Shown here: positions 1-9,312 of the stretch, in pieces
Layout of the letters: every line of letters begins with the position of its first letter
How positions within the stretch are numbered: position 1 is the first letter of the stretch
Source: an uncultured Flavobacteriaceae bacterium
Lineage (GTDB): Bacteria; Bacteroidota; Bacteroidia; Flavobacteriales; Flavobacteriaceae
Direction of reading: 5' to 3'
Assembly: GCA_913061125.1 (NCBI GenBank)
Contig: CAJXUB010000002.1
Coordinates: 42,023 to 106,022, forward strand
DNA: 64,000 nucleotides
Translations under genes and position numbers: made by a program
The notes under the pieces: model-generated
Told to the model about the DNA's origin: nothing
The model's input: only the letters and a program-made list of their open reading frames with translations
Database searches by the model: none

Positions 1-864
1 ACTGCCATTGGCAACACCTATGATAGAATGGTTATCATTCCAGATTTCTATGAGCGATCACAAACGAACACAATTTATTTCGACGAAATTTCTTTCAATA
101 GTGGAGGTGCTGTTGCCGATTATAATTTAGAGGATATCGATTTTGAAACTAGTGGGTTTGGGTCCGATTGGGTCTGGACTGTTCATAACAATGACACCAA
201 TCCAGCGGTTGAAATTGTTGCAAATCCGAATCCAACGGGAATCAATACCACTTCAACAGTGGCAAAATTTACATCCAAAGCCAACGGTGCTCCATGGGCG
301 CTAACTTTTACAGACAATGTTGGAGATTTCACTTTGAACAGCAATAATAAAATCATTAGCGTCAAAGTTTTGAAAACAGTATTTACAAACTTTGGAGTTA
401 AACTAGAGTACCTTGACCCAGCGAGTAACCAAGTCACAAATTATTCCGAAATTCTATCCCCAACTTCAATTGTCGATGGGGAATGGGAAGAATTGTTCTT
501 TGATTTTACTTCTAATATGGGGACAACCTACAACAGACTAGTTATTATTCCTGATTTTGCAGAACGAAGTCAAGACAATATCAGCTATTTTGATCAAATT
601 TCATTTGGTGGTACAGCTGGATTTAATGATAATTTATACAATACCATCACAATGTTTCCGAATCCAGCGAGGGATATGATACAATTTTCTGTGAATTCCA
701 ACGAAACTTTTGATATCGAAATCTTTGATATATTAGGAAAATCGGTGTTGCGTGTAAATGACGTACAACATGGCATTAATATTTCAGATTTAAACACCGG
801 ATTGTACCTGGTTCAAATGACATTAGGATCGCAACAAGCGACAGAAAAACTCGTGGTGAAGTAA
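1..864 (+). CDS. T9SS type A sorting domain-containing repeat protein (5'-truncated by window edge)
   Basis: Frame is open to base 1 (TAIGNTYDRMVIIPDF...). Two copies of a module ending VIIPDFxERSQxNxxYFDxISF. C-terminal MFPNPARD...GLYLVQMTLG...KLVVK is a typical Por secretion tail. Confidence 0.85.
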   Translation, partial: TAIGNTYDRMVIIPDFYERSQTNTIYFDEISFNSGGAVADYNLEDIDFETSGFGSDWVWTVHNNDTNPAVEIVANPNPTGINTTSTVAKFTSKANGAPWALTFTDNVGDFTLNSNNKIISVKVLKTVFTNFGVKLEYLDPASNQVTNYSEILSPTSIVDGEWEELFFDFTSNMGTTYNRLVIIPDFAERSQDNISYFDQISFGGTAGFNDNLYNTITMFPNPARDMIQFSVNSNETFDIEIFDILGKSVLRVNDVQHGINISDLNTGLYLVQMTLGSQQATEKLVVK

Positions 865-887
865 ATACTAACTAACCAACTAAAATG

Positions 888-916
888 AAAAAGGCCTCCA
901 ATTGGAGGCCTTTTTT
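888..916 (+). terminator. Rho-independent terminator
   Basis: AAAAAGGCCTCCA-AT-TGGAGGCCTTTTTT, 8-bp perfect GC-rich stem plus A/T tracts, 24 nt after the stop codon. Confidence 0.9.
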
Positions 917-1087
917 GCTAATGATGTTACAGGTCATTTCTTTTTTCGATAATAGATTCGCTAAAATAGCACAACAAAAACCATACGAAAGAAGGGTATT
1001 TATTTCAATGGATAAATTAATTTGTTAGGTTTTATCGTTAAAAAATTAAACAATAAATAAAATTAATAAGAGTCAAAATTATAATTT

Positions 1088-1109
1088 AATCATACTCTTG
1101 TGTATGATT
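1088..1109. promoter_or_regulatory. Perfect 8-bp inverted repeat, candidate operator
   Basis: AATCATAC-TCTTGT-GTATGATT within a long AT-rich intergenic region upstream of the 1374 CDS. Confidence 0.35.
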
Positions 1110-1373
1110 TTTCAACTACAAGTTTTTGACATTCAATTTTTTAACGCAAAAATTTAAAACCATTTTAAGGTGTTGAATTAAGTAGTTGGATAGATTAGTT
1201 TGCTATTTTGTCAATTGAATTTTGGTTTCATAATAAACAAAATATTTTTCTTTTTTGAATTTACTTTCATGTATGGTTTGTGTATGTGACGATTATTTTA
1301 GGTAATCTAAACAAAATCATATTATTGTAATAATAACCTAAATCTAGAATGTAAAATTTAAACGCCTAAACTT

Positions 1374-2216
1374 ATGAAAAAAATTACCTTATTTTTATTT
1401 TCAATCCTTTTTGGGTCTGCTTACGGTCAGAACCAAGTAACGGTTGAATCTTCCACTTCTTGGAATTCTTATGTGAATGCTTTTAATGCATCTGACGGTG
1501 CTTATGCATTTGGTTTCTCATACACTCTAAGTGATAATCGAGCAACTGCCACCTCCACATCTGTAACACTAGCTCCAAACATTGCTATTTGGACAGCAGA
1601 AGCTAATAATACGGCTTGGTTTGATAATTCTTCTGGGACTCAGGTGCCAGTGAAAACGTTAGAAGTAAACTCTTATATTGAAAACAATGCGCTAACTTCA
1701 GATGCTTTGACGTTTTCTGGTAATGTAACATCTAACGATTTAAATTCAAACCACACTGTGATTGCTTTTATTAAAGTACTGGACTCAGGGTATGGACAAC
1801 TTACACTGAAAACAGTTGCTTTAGGAACAGGGGATTTTAGTGTATCAGCAACGGCTGCAGAAACAGCTGCTGGAGCAATAATTCAATATGGATTTGCAAT
1901 GAATGGCCCTCCTGCTGACCCAAATGATGCGGCTTTAGGGAGTATGGTCGTTAGAGCTCCTTCAACTGCGAGTGCAGAAGACAACGAATTAATTAGTGTT
2001 AAAATGTACCCCAATCCGGCAAAAGATGTCGTTCAGTTTTCCAAAAACTCAAATGAAAATTTAGACATTCAAATTTTTGATATACTTGGAAAGTCTTTAA
2101 TTGCGGTAAAGAATATTCAAAGCGAAGTCAATATTTCAACCTTGCGCACAGGTGTATATTTTGTACAAATGACCTTAGGAACAAAAGCTACAACCAAAAA
2201 ATTAATTGTAAATTAA
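1374..2216 (+). CDS. T9SS type A sorting domain-containing secreted protein
   Basis: Signal peptide MKKITLFLFSILFGSAYGQ. C-terminal MYPNPAKD...GVYFVQMTLGTKATTKKLIVN. Confidence 0.85.
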   Translation: MKKITLFLFSILFGSAYGQNQVTVESSTSWNSYVNAFNASDGAYAFGFSYTLSDNRATATSTSVTLAPNIAIWTAEANNTAWFDNSSGTQVPVKTLEVNSYIENNALTSDALTFSGNVTSNDLNSNHTVIAFIKVLDSGYGQLTLKTVALGTGDFSVSATAAETAAGAIIQYGFAMNGPPADPNDAALGSMVVRAPSTASAEDNELISVKMYPNPAKDVVQFSKNSNENLDIQIFDILGKSLIAVKNIQSEVNISTLRTGVYFVQMTLGTKATTKKLIVN

Positions 2217-2233
2217 TATATAATTAACCTAAG

Positions 2234-2265
2234 AAAAAAAGGCCTCCAAGTGGAGGCCTTTTTTT
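2234..2265 (+). terminator. Rho-independent terminator
   Basis: AAAAAAAGGCCTCCA-AG-TGGAGGCCTTTTTTT. Stem identical to the one at 888-916. Confidence 0.9.
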
Positions 2266-2266
2266 G

Positions 2267-2348
2267 TACTCAAGGTGGGAATCGAACCCACACTTCCGAA
2301 GAAACTGGATTTTGAATCCAGCGCGTCTACCAATTCCGCCACTTGAGC
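2267..2348 (-). tRNA. tRNA-Leu (anticodon CAA)
   Basis: Reverse complement GCTCAAGTGGCGGAATTGGTAGACGCGCTGGATTCAAAATCCAG...GGGTTCGATTCCCACCTTGAGTA. Class II tRNA with variable arm; anticodon loop TTCAAAA; CCA not fully encoded. Confidence 0.95.
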
Positions 2349-2496
2349 AAAAATTCGGATTGCAAATCTATAAAATTTATTCGTTTATTCAACTACAAAA
2401 TAGTTGGTTTTATCCTTTTACAGTTCAAATAAATTCATAAATTTGCCACTCGAGAAAAATTTTTCAACAAACATCAGGCGTCCTAACAATAATTTA

Positions 2497-3438
2497 ATGT
2501 CCAAAACCAGTTTACAACCCAAAATTTTTGCTTGTGCCAATTCCAAAATTCTTGGAAATCGTATCGCCAAAGCATTCGGGGAAGATTTAGGAAGTGTAAT
2601 CACCTCTACGTACAGCGATGGCGAGTTTCAACCCTCGTACGAAGAGTCAATCCGTGGGACACGCATATTTATAATTGCATCCACCAATCCCGGTCCTGAG
2701 AATTTGATGGAATTGCTTTTGATGTTGGACGCTGCCAAACGAGCATCGGCCCGGCACATTACTGCCGTAATTCCTTATTTTGGATGGGCCAGACAGGACC
2801 GAAAAGACAAGCCCAGAGTTCCGATAGCAGCTAAATTAGTGGCGAAAATGTTGGAAACTGCTGGTGCAACTCGAATCATTACAATGGATTTGCATGCCGA
2901 TCAAATTCAAGGGTTTTTTGAAAAACCCGTGGACCATTTGTACGCTTCAACCATCTTTTTACCGTATTTGAAATCACTCAATTTAGATAACCTAACTATC
3001 GCCTCACCCGATATGGGCGGGTCAAAAAGAGCTTATGCCTATTCGAAAGCTTTGGAAAGCGATGTCGTCATTTGTTACAAACAACGGGCCAAAGCTAACG
3101 TGATTTCTCACATGGAACTCATTGGAGATGTTACGGGCAAAAATGTTGTTTTGGTAGACGATATGGTGGATACTGCAGGAACTTTGACCAAAGCGGCTGA
3201 CTTGATGATTGAACGTGGTGCCAAAAGTGTTCGTGCCATTTGTACACACCCTATTCTTTCTGGAAGTGCTTACCAGCGTTTGGAGCAATCCAAGCTCGAA
3301 CAATTAATCGTAACGGACTCCATTCCACTGGTTCAAGAAAGTCCCAAAATTACGGTACTGAGCTGTGCCGAGTTATTTGCCGATGTGATGCATAAAGTCC
3401 ATCAAAATGAATCGATCAGCTCAAAATTTATAATGTAA
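2497..3438 (+). CDS. prs: Ribose-phosphate pyrophosphokinase
   Basis: ANSKILGNRIAKAFGEDLGSVITSTYSDGEFQPSYEESIRGTRIFII; PRPP motif VVLVDDMVDTAGT. Start set at MSKTS rather than the longer ORF start. Confidence 0.95.
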   Translation: MSKTSLQPKIFACANSKILGNRIAKAFGEDLGSVITSTYSDGEFQPSYEESIRGTRIFIIASTNPGPENLMELLLMLDAAKRASARHITAVIPYFGWARQDRKDKPRVPIAAKLVAKMLETAGATRIITMDLHADQIQGFFEKPVDHLYASTIFLPYLKSLNLDNLTIASPDMGGSKRAYAYSKALESDVVICYKQRAKANVISHMELIGDVTGKNVVLVDDMVDTAGTLTKAADLMIERGAKSVRAICTHPILSGSAYQRLEQSKLEQLIVTDSIPLVQESPKITVLSCAELFADVMHKVHQNESISSKFIM

Positions 3439-3456
3439 ACCCTTAAATTAATATAA

Positions 3457-4089
3457 ATGAAATCAATTACAATCAATGGATCTAAAAGAGAAAGCGTGGG
3501 CAAAAAAGCAACAAAGGCCTTGCGTAATGCTGGAGAGGTTCCTTGCGTATTATACGGAGGAAATCAGCCAGTACATTTCTCTGCAGCAGAATTGGCATTC
3601 TCGAAACTCGTATACACACCAAATGCGCATACAGTTGTGATTGCCTTAGGAGACGACTCCTACAATGCGGTGTTGCAGGACATTCAATTTCATCCTGTTA
3701 CGGATAAAATTTTACACATCGACTTCTATCAGTTGTTTGATGATAAAGAAATTGCTATGGATATTCCTGTTGTTTTAACAGGTAATTCTCCAGGCGTTAG
3801 AGCAGGAGGTGTTTTGAGACGTAACCGAAGAAAGCTCAGAATCAAAGCACTACCAACCAATTTACCCGATTTTATCGAAGTTGATATTTCAAATCTTAGA
3901 ATTGGAAATAAGGTTTATATCACGGCGTTATTCAACGACGATTATAAATTCTTACATGCCGATAATACCGTGGTGTGTCAAGTCAAACAATCCAGAGTTT
4001 CAAATACCGATCTTGAGGAGGATGAAGATGATGACAGCCAGGACGGTACAGATGCTCCAGCGGAAGGCGAGGCAGCAGCTGAGGCATAA
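3457..4089 (+). CDS. rplY: 50S ribosomal protein L25/general stress protein Ctc
   Basis: [35 protein letters not shown], acidic C-terminal tail, between prs and pth. Confidence 0.93.
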   Translation: MKSITINGSKRESVGKKATKALRNAGEVPCVLYGGNQPVHFSAAELAFSKLVYTPNAHTVVIALGDDSYNAVLQDIQFHPVTDKILHIDFYQLFDDKEIAMDIPVVLTGNSPGVRAGGVLRRNRRKLRIKALPTNLPDFIEVDISNLRIGNKVYITALFNDDYKFLHADNTVVCQVKQSRVSNTDLEEDEDDDSQDGTDAPAEGEAAAEA

Positions 4090-4111
4090 ATTCGATATCA
4101 CTACAAATATC

Positions 4112-4147
4112 AAAAAGCATTCTGATGAATTTCAGAATGCTTTTTTT
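4112..4147 (+). terminator. Rho-independent terminator between rplY and pth
   Basis: AAAAAGCATTCTGA-TGAATT-TCAGAATGCTTTTTTT. Confidence 0.85.
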
Positions 4148-4210
4148 ATTTTTACAACCATGTTCAAATGGATGTTTAGAAAAAATTTAACTTCAAAAGA
4201 CAACAAAACC

Positions 4211-4780
4211 ATGTCTAAAAAGTATTTAATTGTTGGCCTAGGGAATACCGGTTCGGACTATGTGAACACGCGACATAATATTGGGTTTAAAATTCTAAAT
4301 CATTTTGCGGAATCTCGAGATGTAGCGTATGAATCTCGAAAACTTGGGGCATTGGCCACATACAAAATAAAGGGGCGTACTTTTATTTTGCTCAAGCCAA
4401 ATACGTTTATGAATTTAAGCGGTAAAGCTGTAAAATATTGGTTAGACAAAGAAAAAGTTCCGATTGAACATCTTTTGGTTGTCACTGACGATTTGAATTT
4501 ACCGTTTGGAACCCTACGGCTAAAAACCAAGGGAAGTGATGGCGGGCATAATGGATTAAAAGACATTCAAAATAAACTGAATACAACCAATTACAACCGA
4601 TTGCGCTTTGGTATTAGTGATGCTTTTACCAAAGGAAAACAAGTGGACTATGTACTTGGCCAATGGACCGACACCGAGTTTGATAACTTGAAAGAACGCC
4701 TTAAAAAAACCTCTGAAATGATTGAAAACTTTGGACTCTCTGGCGTAACAAACACCATGAATGCCTATAATGGGACATAA
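4211..4780 (+). CDS. pth: Peptidyl-tRNA hydrolase
   Basis: KYLIVGLGNTGSDYVNTRHNIGF, TFMNLSGKAV, DDLNLPFGTLRLKTKGSDGGHNGLKDI. Start could also be ATG at 4160. Confidence 0.95.
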   Translation: MSKKYLIVGLGNTGSDYVNTRHNIGFKILNHFAESRDVAYESRKLGALATYKIKGRTFILLKPNTFMNLSGKAVKYWLDKEKVPIEHLLVVTDDLNLPFGTLRLKTKGSDGGHNGLKDIQNKLNTTNYNRLRFGISDAFTKGKQVDYVLGQWTDTEFDNLKERLKKTSEMIENFGLSGVTNTMNAYNGT

Positions 4781-4807
4781 AAAAAGGAGCCGTTAAGCTC
4801 CTTTTTT
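4781..4807. terminator. Bidirectional terminator between convergent pth and M43 protease gene
   Basis: AAAAAGGAGC-CGTTAA-GCTCCTTTTTT. Confidence 0.85.
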
Positions 4808-4822
4808 AAATTTATCATTGTA

Positions 4823-6865
4823 TTATTTCTTGATGATTCTCTTGTTGATCGAATTTTTACCGTCCGAAATTTCCATGATATAAATTCCAGAATTAACTCG
4901 GCTTAAATCAATCGTTTGTTCAAAACGAAGGTTGTTGTTGTAGCGTTCTTCAAAAACAATTCGACCTCGAACATCATATATGGAAATTTTTAGGTCAGTC
5001 GATTGCATGGATTCAACCTCTATATTAAATAATCCATTGCTGGGATTTGGATAAATTAAGACTTGCTCAAGCGCAATTGGATTAGCATCAACACTAAGTG
5101 GGGCTTCTGTACATAGTTCAATAGACCAATCGTTTAGTACACCAGTATCATCGTTGTATCCGTCTTGAATCAATAGGGTCCAGTCTCCAGCTGTATCCAT
5201 GCCTTCAAAAATACTTAAGGGTTCATATGGAGCAAATGTACCTACAGTTGGGTCAGCACATGTAATGGCAGATCCCTCGTCGCTAAAGGTTACATCAAAT
5301 CCATTTTCACCAGCACAATCTCTACCCCAAAGGATGGCGTAGGTTGTTTGATCGGGGTGGTATAAAACCACCACCAAGTCCTGGATGTAAGAATGAGTTA
5401 CATCTACATTTGCAGTAATGCTAGAAAGGGTGCCCAAATCGGGTACCGAAATAATAGAAGTTATGGCATCACCATACTCGTTTGCGCCAATGCCATCTGG
5501 GATGCTAATGTTTAAGTTATCGTCAGAACTGAAGCTGTTACATTGTATGGAGGTACAGTTATTTTTAAGAAGAACATCAACAGTCTTACTAGCTACAAAA
5601 CTGCTGGCTGTTACCGTTATGGTGTAATCTCCAACAGCTGTATTGGCAATATTACCGATGGTCATTGTTACAGTGCCAGTACCGCTGATAAAGGGTGGGC
5701 TAAACGAAACCGAGGCGTTTTCAGGGAGTCCAGCAGCGGAAAATGATGTTGTTACGTCATAGTCATTCAGCGCAGTGAAATCAAACTCAAATACGGCATC
5801 CTCTGCTGTTGTTGGACAAGAAAAGATGGGGGAGTTTGTAGCTGTGATAGAAAAATCAGGCCCTGTGGGTGTGCCACAATTAGAGGTTACATTGGGTTTA
5901 AATTGACTTTGCAAGACGTTTATGTAATTATCGACTACATCCATTTGACCTTGAGTAAACATATACATACAAGCATCATTTGTGTAATCCATATAATTCA
6001 TAGACATTTCATATTCTCCGGCGACACATCCTGGAATGGACCCTGGATCTGGACATCCGCCATTTGAACCACTGGCAACAGGGGTGTCTGTAATACCGTC
6101 GTCAACATTACAACCACCGTCGCCCCAAATGTGATTTAGATTGTAAAAATGACCCAACTCGTGTGTGACGGTTCGGCCCAAGTTGTAAGGCGCTCCAGGA
6201 ACAACTCCAGAATTGGGACAACCCGCACCAGAACCAAAGGCGAAAAGATTCATTACAACAGATTGTCCAGCTGCTATACTACCTCCCAAAGGAGAATATC
6301 CAAGAACACCTCCGTTGATACTTTTGACTAAAAAATTCATATACCCACTCCAAGCACTGTCTGAGTCAGCTCCACCACCAAAATTGTATCCAATGGTAAC
6401 TGCAGGCCCCCCTTCAACCAAATCGTTATCGGTGTTGTTAGGGTGGTTTTGAGTGGCAATACAAAATGTAATATTGGCCACGCCATGCGACGAGTTGGGA
6501 TAAAACGGGCTGGCTGTGTCCCAAAGGTTGGCATCAGGATTCGTAGCCGTATAATCACCATTAAGAATATCAATTTGCGTTTGGGCCAGAGCTTCCAAAC
6601 AAGCTCTGTCTGACTCCAAACCACTTGGGAAATGAACCGCTACAGGAATCACTATGGGATTCATACTGCTTTGTCTTTGTTCATTGGACAGCGATTGGAA
6701 AACTTGCGCTTTGAATTTGGCCTGATTTTCCTGCCATTCTTGAGCAAATTCAGGATCCTTCATCTGTTCTTCCATATGTGCTACCATCCCGCAACTTCGG
6801 GTTTGTGCCTGTACGCTTAGGGTGCTGAAGAACAAAAGCAAAGTAAATTGCGTAATTTTTTTCAT
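4823..6865 (-). CDS. Secreted M43-like zinc metalloprotease with proprotein-convertase P-like domain and T9SS sorting domain
   Basis: Zinc motif HELGHFYNLNH plus Met-turn SMNYMDY; P-domain-like NLNISIPDG...GDWTLLIQDGYNDDTGVLNDWSIELC; C-terminal IYPNPSNGLFNIE...KRIIKK. Confidence 0.9.
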   Translation of the reverse strand: MKKITQFTLLLFFSTLSVQAQTRSCGMVAHMEEQMKDPEFAQEWQENQAKFKAQVFQSLSNEQRQSSMNPIVIPVAVHFPSGLESDRACLEALAQTQIDILNGDYTATNPDANLWDTASPFYPNSSHGVANITFCIATQNHPNNTDNDLVEGGPAVTIGYNFGGGADSDSAWSGYMNFLVKSINGGVLGYSPLGGSIAAGQSVVMNLFAFGSGAGCPNSGVVPGAPYNLGRTVTHELGHFYNLNHIWGDGGCNVDDGITDTPVASGSNGGCPDPGSIPGCVAGEYEMSMNYMDYTNDACMYMFTQGQMDVVDNYINVLQSQFKPNVTSNCGTPTGPDFSITATNSPIFSCPTTAEDAVFEFDFTALNDYDVTTSFSAAGLPENASVSFSPPFISGTGTVTMTIGNIANTAVGDYTITVTASSFVASKTVDVLLKNNCTSIQCNSFSSDDNLNISIPDGIGANEYGDAITSIISVPDLGTLSSITANVDVTHSYIQDLVVVLYHPDQTTYAILWGRDCAGENGFDVTFSDEGSAITCADPTVGTFAPYEPLSIFEGMDTAGDWTLLIQDGYNDDTGVLNDWSIELCTEAPLSVDANPIALEQVLIYPNPSNGLFNIEVESMQSTDLKISIYDVRGRIVFEERYNNNLRFEQTIDLSRVNSGIYIMEISDGKNSINKRIIKK

Positions 6866-7004
6866 GTTAAATTGGTTTAATAAAGGTTGTAAAAATAATG
6901 AAATATTTACATTTTTTGGACTTTAATGTCTTAAAATCAAGCTAAAATGACACGAATCAATTCATCTTTTTTTATCTTCGTTTGATATTACTACGGACGA
7001 AATT

Positions 7005-7943
7005 TTGAAAATTAAAACCGCCTCCGATTACAATCAAATTAAACCCTCTGTCGTCACGATTGGAACCTTTGACGGCGTACATGTTGGGCATCAAAAAATC
7101 ATACATCAATTGGTTGATATTGCTCAAAAAGATCAGCTTCAGGCGTTGGTTCTCACTTTTTTCCCCCACCCTCGAATGGTGGTCCAAAACGATGCGACCA
7201 TAAAACTAATCAACACCATTGATGAAAAAGCGGCAAAATTAGAATCCTTCGGAGTCGATCATCTTGTGGTGAAAGAATTTACCAAATCCTTTTCCAGACT
7301 GACGGCTTTGGAATATGTTCGGGATGTTTTGGTTAACACCTTACAAGTGAAGCACATTATTGTTGGGTACGACCATCAATTTGGCAGAAACCGAACGGCT
7401 AATATTTCTGATTTGAAAGAATTTGGTGAGTTTTATGGATTTCAGGTTACTGAAATTGGGGCACAAGAGGTCGATGAAGTCACAGTGAGTTCCACCAAAA
7501 TTAGAACCGCTTTGTTGGAAGGAAATATCAAAATCGCCAACACCTATTTGGGCTACCCTTTTATTTTAACAGGGACTGTAATTAGAGGCAAGGGATTGGG
7601 TCGGCAAATCAATTTTCCGACAGCCAACATTCACATCGAAGAGCCATACAAATTAATTCCTAAAGCTGGCGTATATCTTGTAAAAACCCAATGGCAATTC
7701 ACCACGGTTTATGGCATGATGAATATTGGAACAAATCCAACGGTTTCCGAAACTGATGAAACCCACATCGAGGTTCACTTTTTTGATTTCAACAACGATC
7801 TTTATGATGCTGTTCTCCAGCTTGAATTGTTGGATCATTTGAGAAATGAAATCAAATTCCCCTCCATTGAGGCCTTAAAATCTCAACTCGAAGAGGATAA
7901 AATTTTGGCCAAAAATCGAATCGATTTATTAAAAAAAATCTAA
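7005..7943 (+). CDS. ribF: Bifunctional riboflavin kinase/FAD synthetase
   Basis: VVTIGTFDGVHVGHQKII; VKHIIVGYDHQFGRNR; GTVIRGKGLGRQINFPTANI. Starts at TTG. Confidence 0.93.
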   Translation: MKIKTASDYNQIKPSVVTIGTFDGVHVGHQKIIHQLVDIAQKDQLQALVLTFFPHPRMVVQNDATIKLINTIDEKAAKLESFGVDHLVVKEFTKSFSRLTALEYVRDVLVNTLQVKHIIVGYDHQFGRNRTANISDLKEFGEFYGFQVTEIGAQEVDEVTVSSTKIRTALLEGNIKIANTYLGYPFILTGTVIRGKGLGRQINFPTANIHIEEPYKLIPKAGVYLVKTQWQFTTVYGMMNIGTNPTVSETDETHIEVHFFDFNNDLYDAVLQLELLDHLRNEIKFPSIEALKSQLEEDKILAKNRIDLLKKI

Positions 7944-7972
7944 TTGACATTGCATTGATTTGATTACATTTG
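7944..7972 (+). promoter_or_regulatory. Bacteroidota-type promoter for serS (TTG-N18-TACATTTG)
   Basis: TTG at 7944-7946, 18-nt spacer, TACATTTG at 7965-7972, ATG at 7991. Confidence 0.6.
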
Positions 7973-7990
7973 TTGTACAAAATAACGCAC

Positions 7991-9262
7991 ATGTTACAAG
8001 TCGCATTTTTAAGAGAGCATAAGTCCGAAGCCATCGACCGCTTGTCCAAACGAATGGACCATGCCGCTGAAGTGGTTGACACTGTTTTGGCATTGGATGC
8101 CACCAGACGCAACCTTCAAACTCAAATGGATGCAGCATCGGCAGAACTCAATGTAATTTCAAAAGAAATTGGACAATTGTTCAAGTCCGGACAAACAGAA
8201 AAAGCAACCTTACTTAAGCAAAAAACAGCGGCCTTAAAAACTCAAAAAACTACATTTTCCGATTCATTACATGCCACAACGGAAAAGCTTGAAAAATTAC
8301 TTTACGATCTTCCAAATCTCCCACATCCTTCGGTGCCAAATGGAAACTCTGAAGACGATAATGAAGAGGTATTTCGTTTTGGAGCGATACCACAACTTCA
8401 CGACAAGGCTCAACCCCACTGGGAGTTGGCCAAAACCTACGATATTATTGATTTTGAGCTCGGAAATAAAATTACAGGTGCTGGATTTCCAGTCTATAAA
8501 GGCAAAGGCGCACGGTTACAACGTGCCTTAATTAATTATTTTTTAGACAAAAATACGGCTGCAGGATACCACGAGATTCAAGTTCCACATGTGGTAAACG
8601 AGGCCTCAGGTTATGGCACCGGACAACTGCCGGACAAGGAAGGTCAGATGTATTTTGTTGGAGCCGATAATTTATATCTCATTCCTACCGGAGAAGTTCC
8701 AGCCACTAATATTTTCCGAGATGTTCTTATGGACGCTAATGATTTTCCAAAAAAACTTACCACATACACCCCTTGTTTTCGTCGTGAGGCAGGAAGCTAT
8801 GGAGCGCATGTTCGTGGTTTAAATCGTTTGCATCAATTTGACAAAGTGGAAATTCTTCGTGTGGAACACCCCAGTGAATCGTACAAGGCCCTGGATGCCA
8901 TGGTAGATCACGTAAAAGGGATTTTAGAAGAGTTGAAATTACCGTATAGAATCCTGAAATTGTGCTCAGGCGATTTAGGGTTTACATCTGCATTAACGTA
9001 TGATTTTGAAGTATTTTCGACGGCTCAAAATCGTTGGCTGGAAATTTCGTCTGTATCCAATTTTGAAACCTATCAAGCCAACCGCTTAAAATTACGATTC
9101 AAAAACAGCGACGGAAAATCTGAATTGGCACACACCCTCAACGGCAGCTCTTTGGCTCTACCCAGAGTGTTAGCTGGGATTTTGGAAAATTATCAAACTG
9201 AAAACGACATTCTGATTCCGGAGGTTTTGATCCCCTACACAGGGTTCGACCGAATCAATTAG
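7991..9262 (+). CDS. serS: Serine--tRNA ligase
   Basis: MLQVAFLREHKSEAIDRLSKR; TPCFRREAGSYG; LEISSVSNFETYQANRLKLRF; NGSSLALPRVLAGILENYQ. Confidence 0.96.
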   Translation: MLQVAFLREHKSEAIDRLSKRMDHAAEVVDTVLALDATRRNLQTQMDAASAELNVISKEIGQLFKSGQTEKATLLKQKTAALKTQKTTFSDSLHATTEKLEKLLYDLPNLPHPSVPNGNSEDDNEEVFRFGAIPQLHDKAQPHWELAKTYDIIDFELGNKITGAGFPVYKGKGARLQRALINYFLDKNTAAGYHEIQVPHVVNEASGYGTGQLPDKEGQMYFVGADNLYLIPTGEVPATNIFRDVLMDANDFPKKLTTYTPCFRREAGSYGAHVRGLNRLHQFDKVEILRVEHPSESYKALDAMVDHVKGILEELKLPYRILKLCSGDLGFTSALTYDFEVFSTAQNRWLEISSVSNFETYQANRLKLRFKNSDGKSELAHTLNGSSLALPRVLAGILENYQTENDILIPEVLIPYTGFDRIN

Positions 9263-9312
9263 AGTTGTAGCCGACTTGCCATGACATTTAGTACCTTTAC
9301 CAAAACGTAGGG

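Noticed and set aside
2267-2348. tRNA-Leu as a possible integration site for a mobile island
   Set aside because: No integrase, direct repeat of the tRNA end or mobile genes seen nearby; flanks are T9SS genes and prs.
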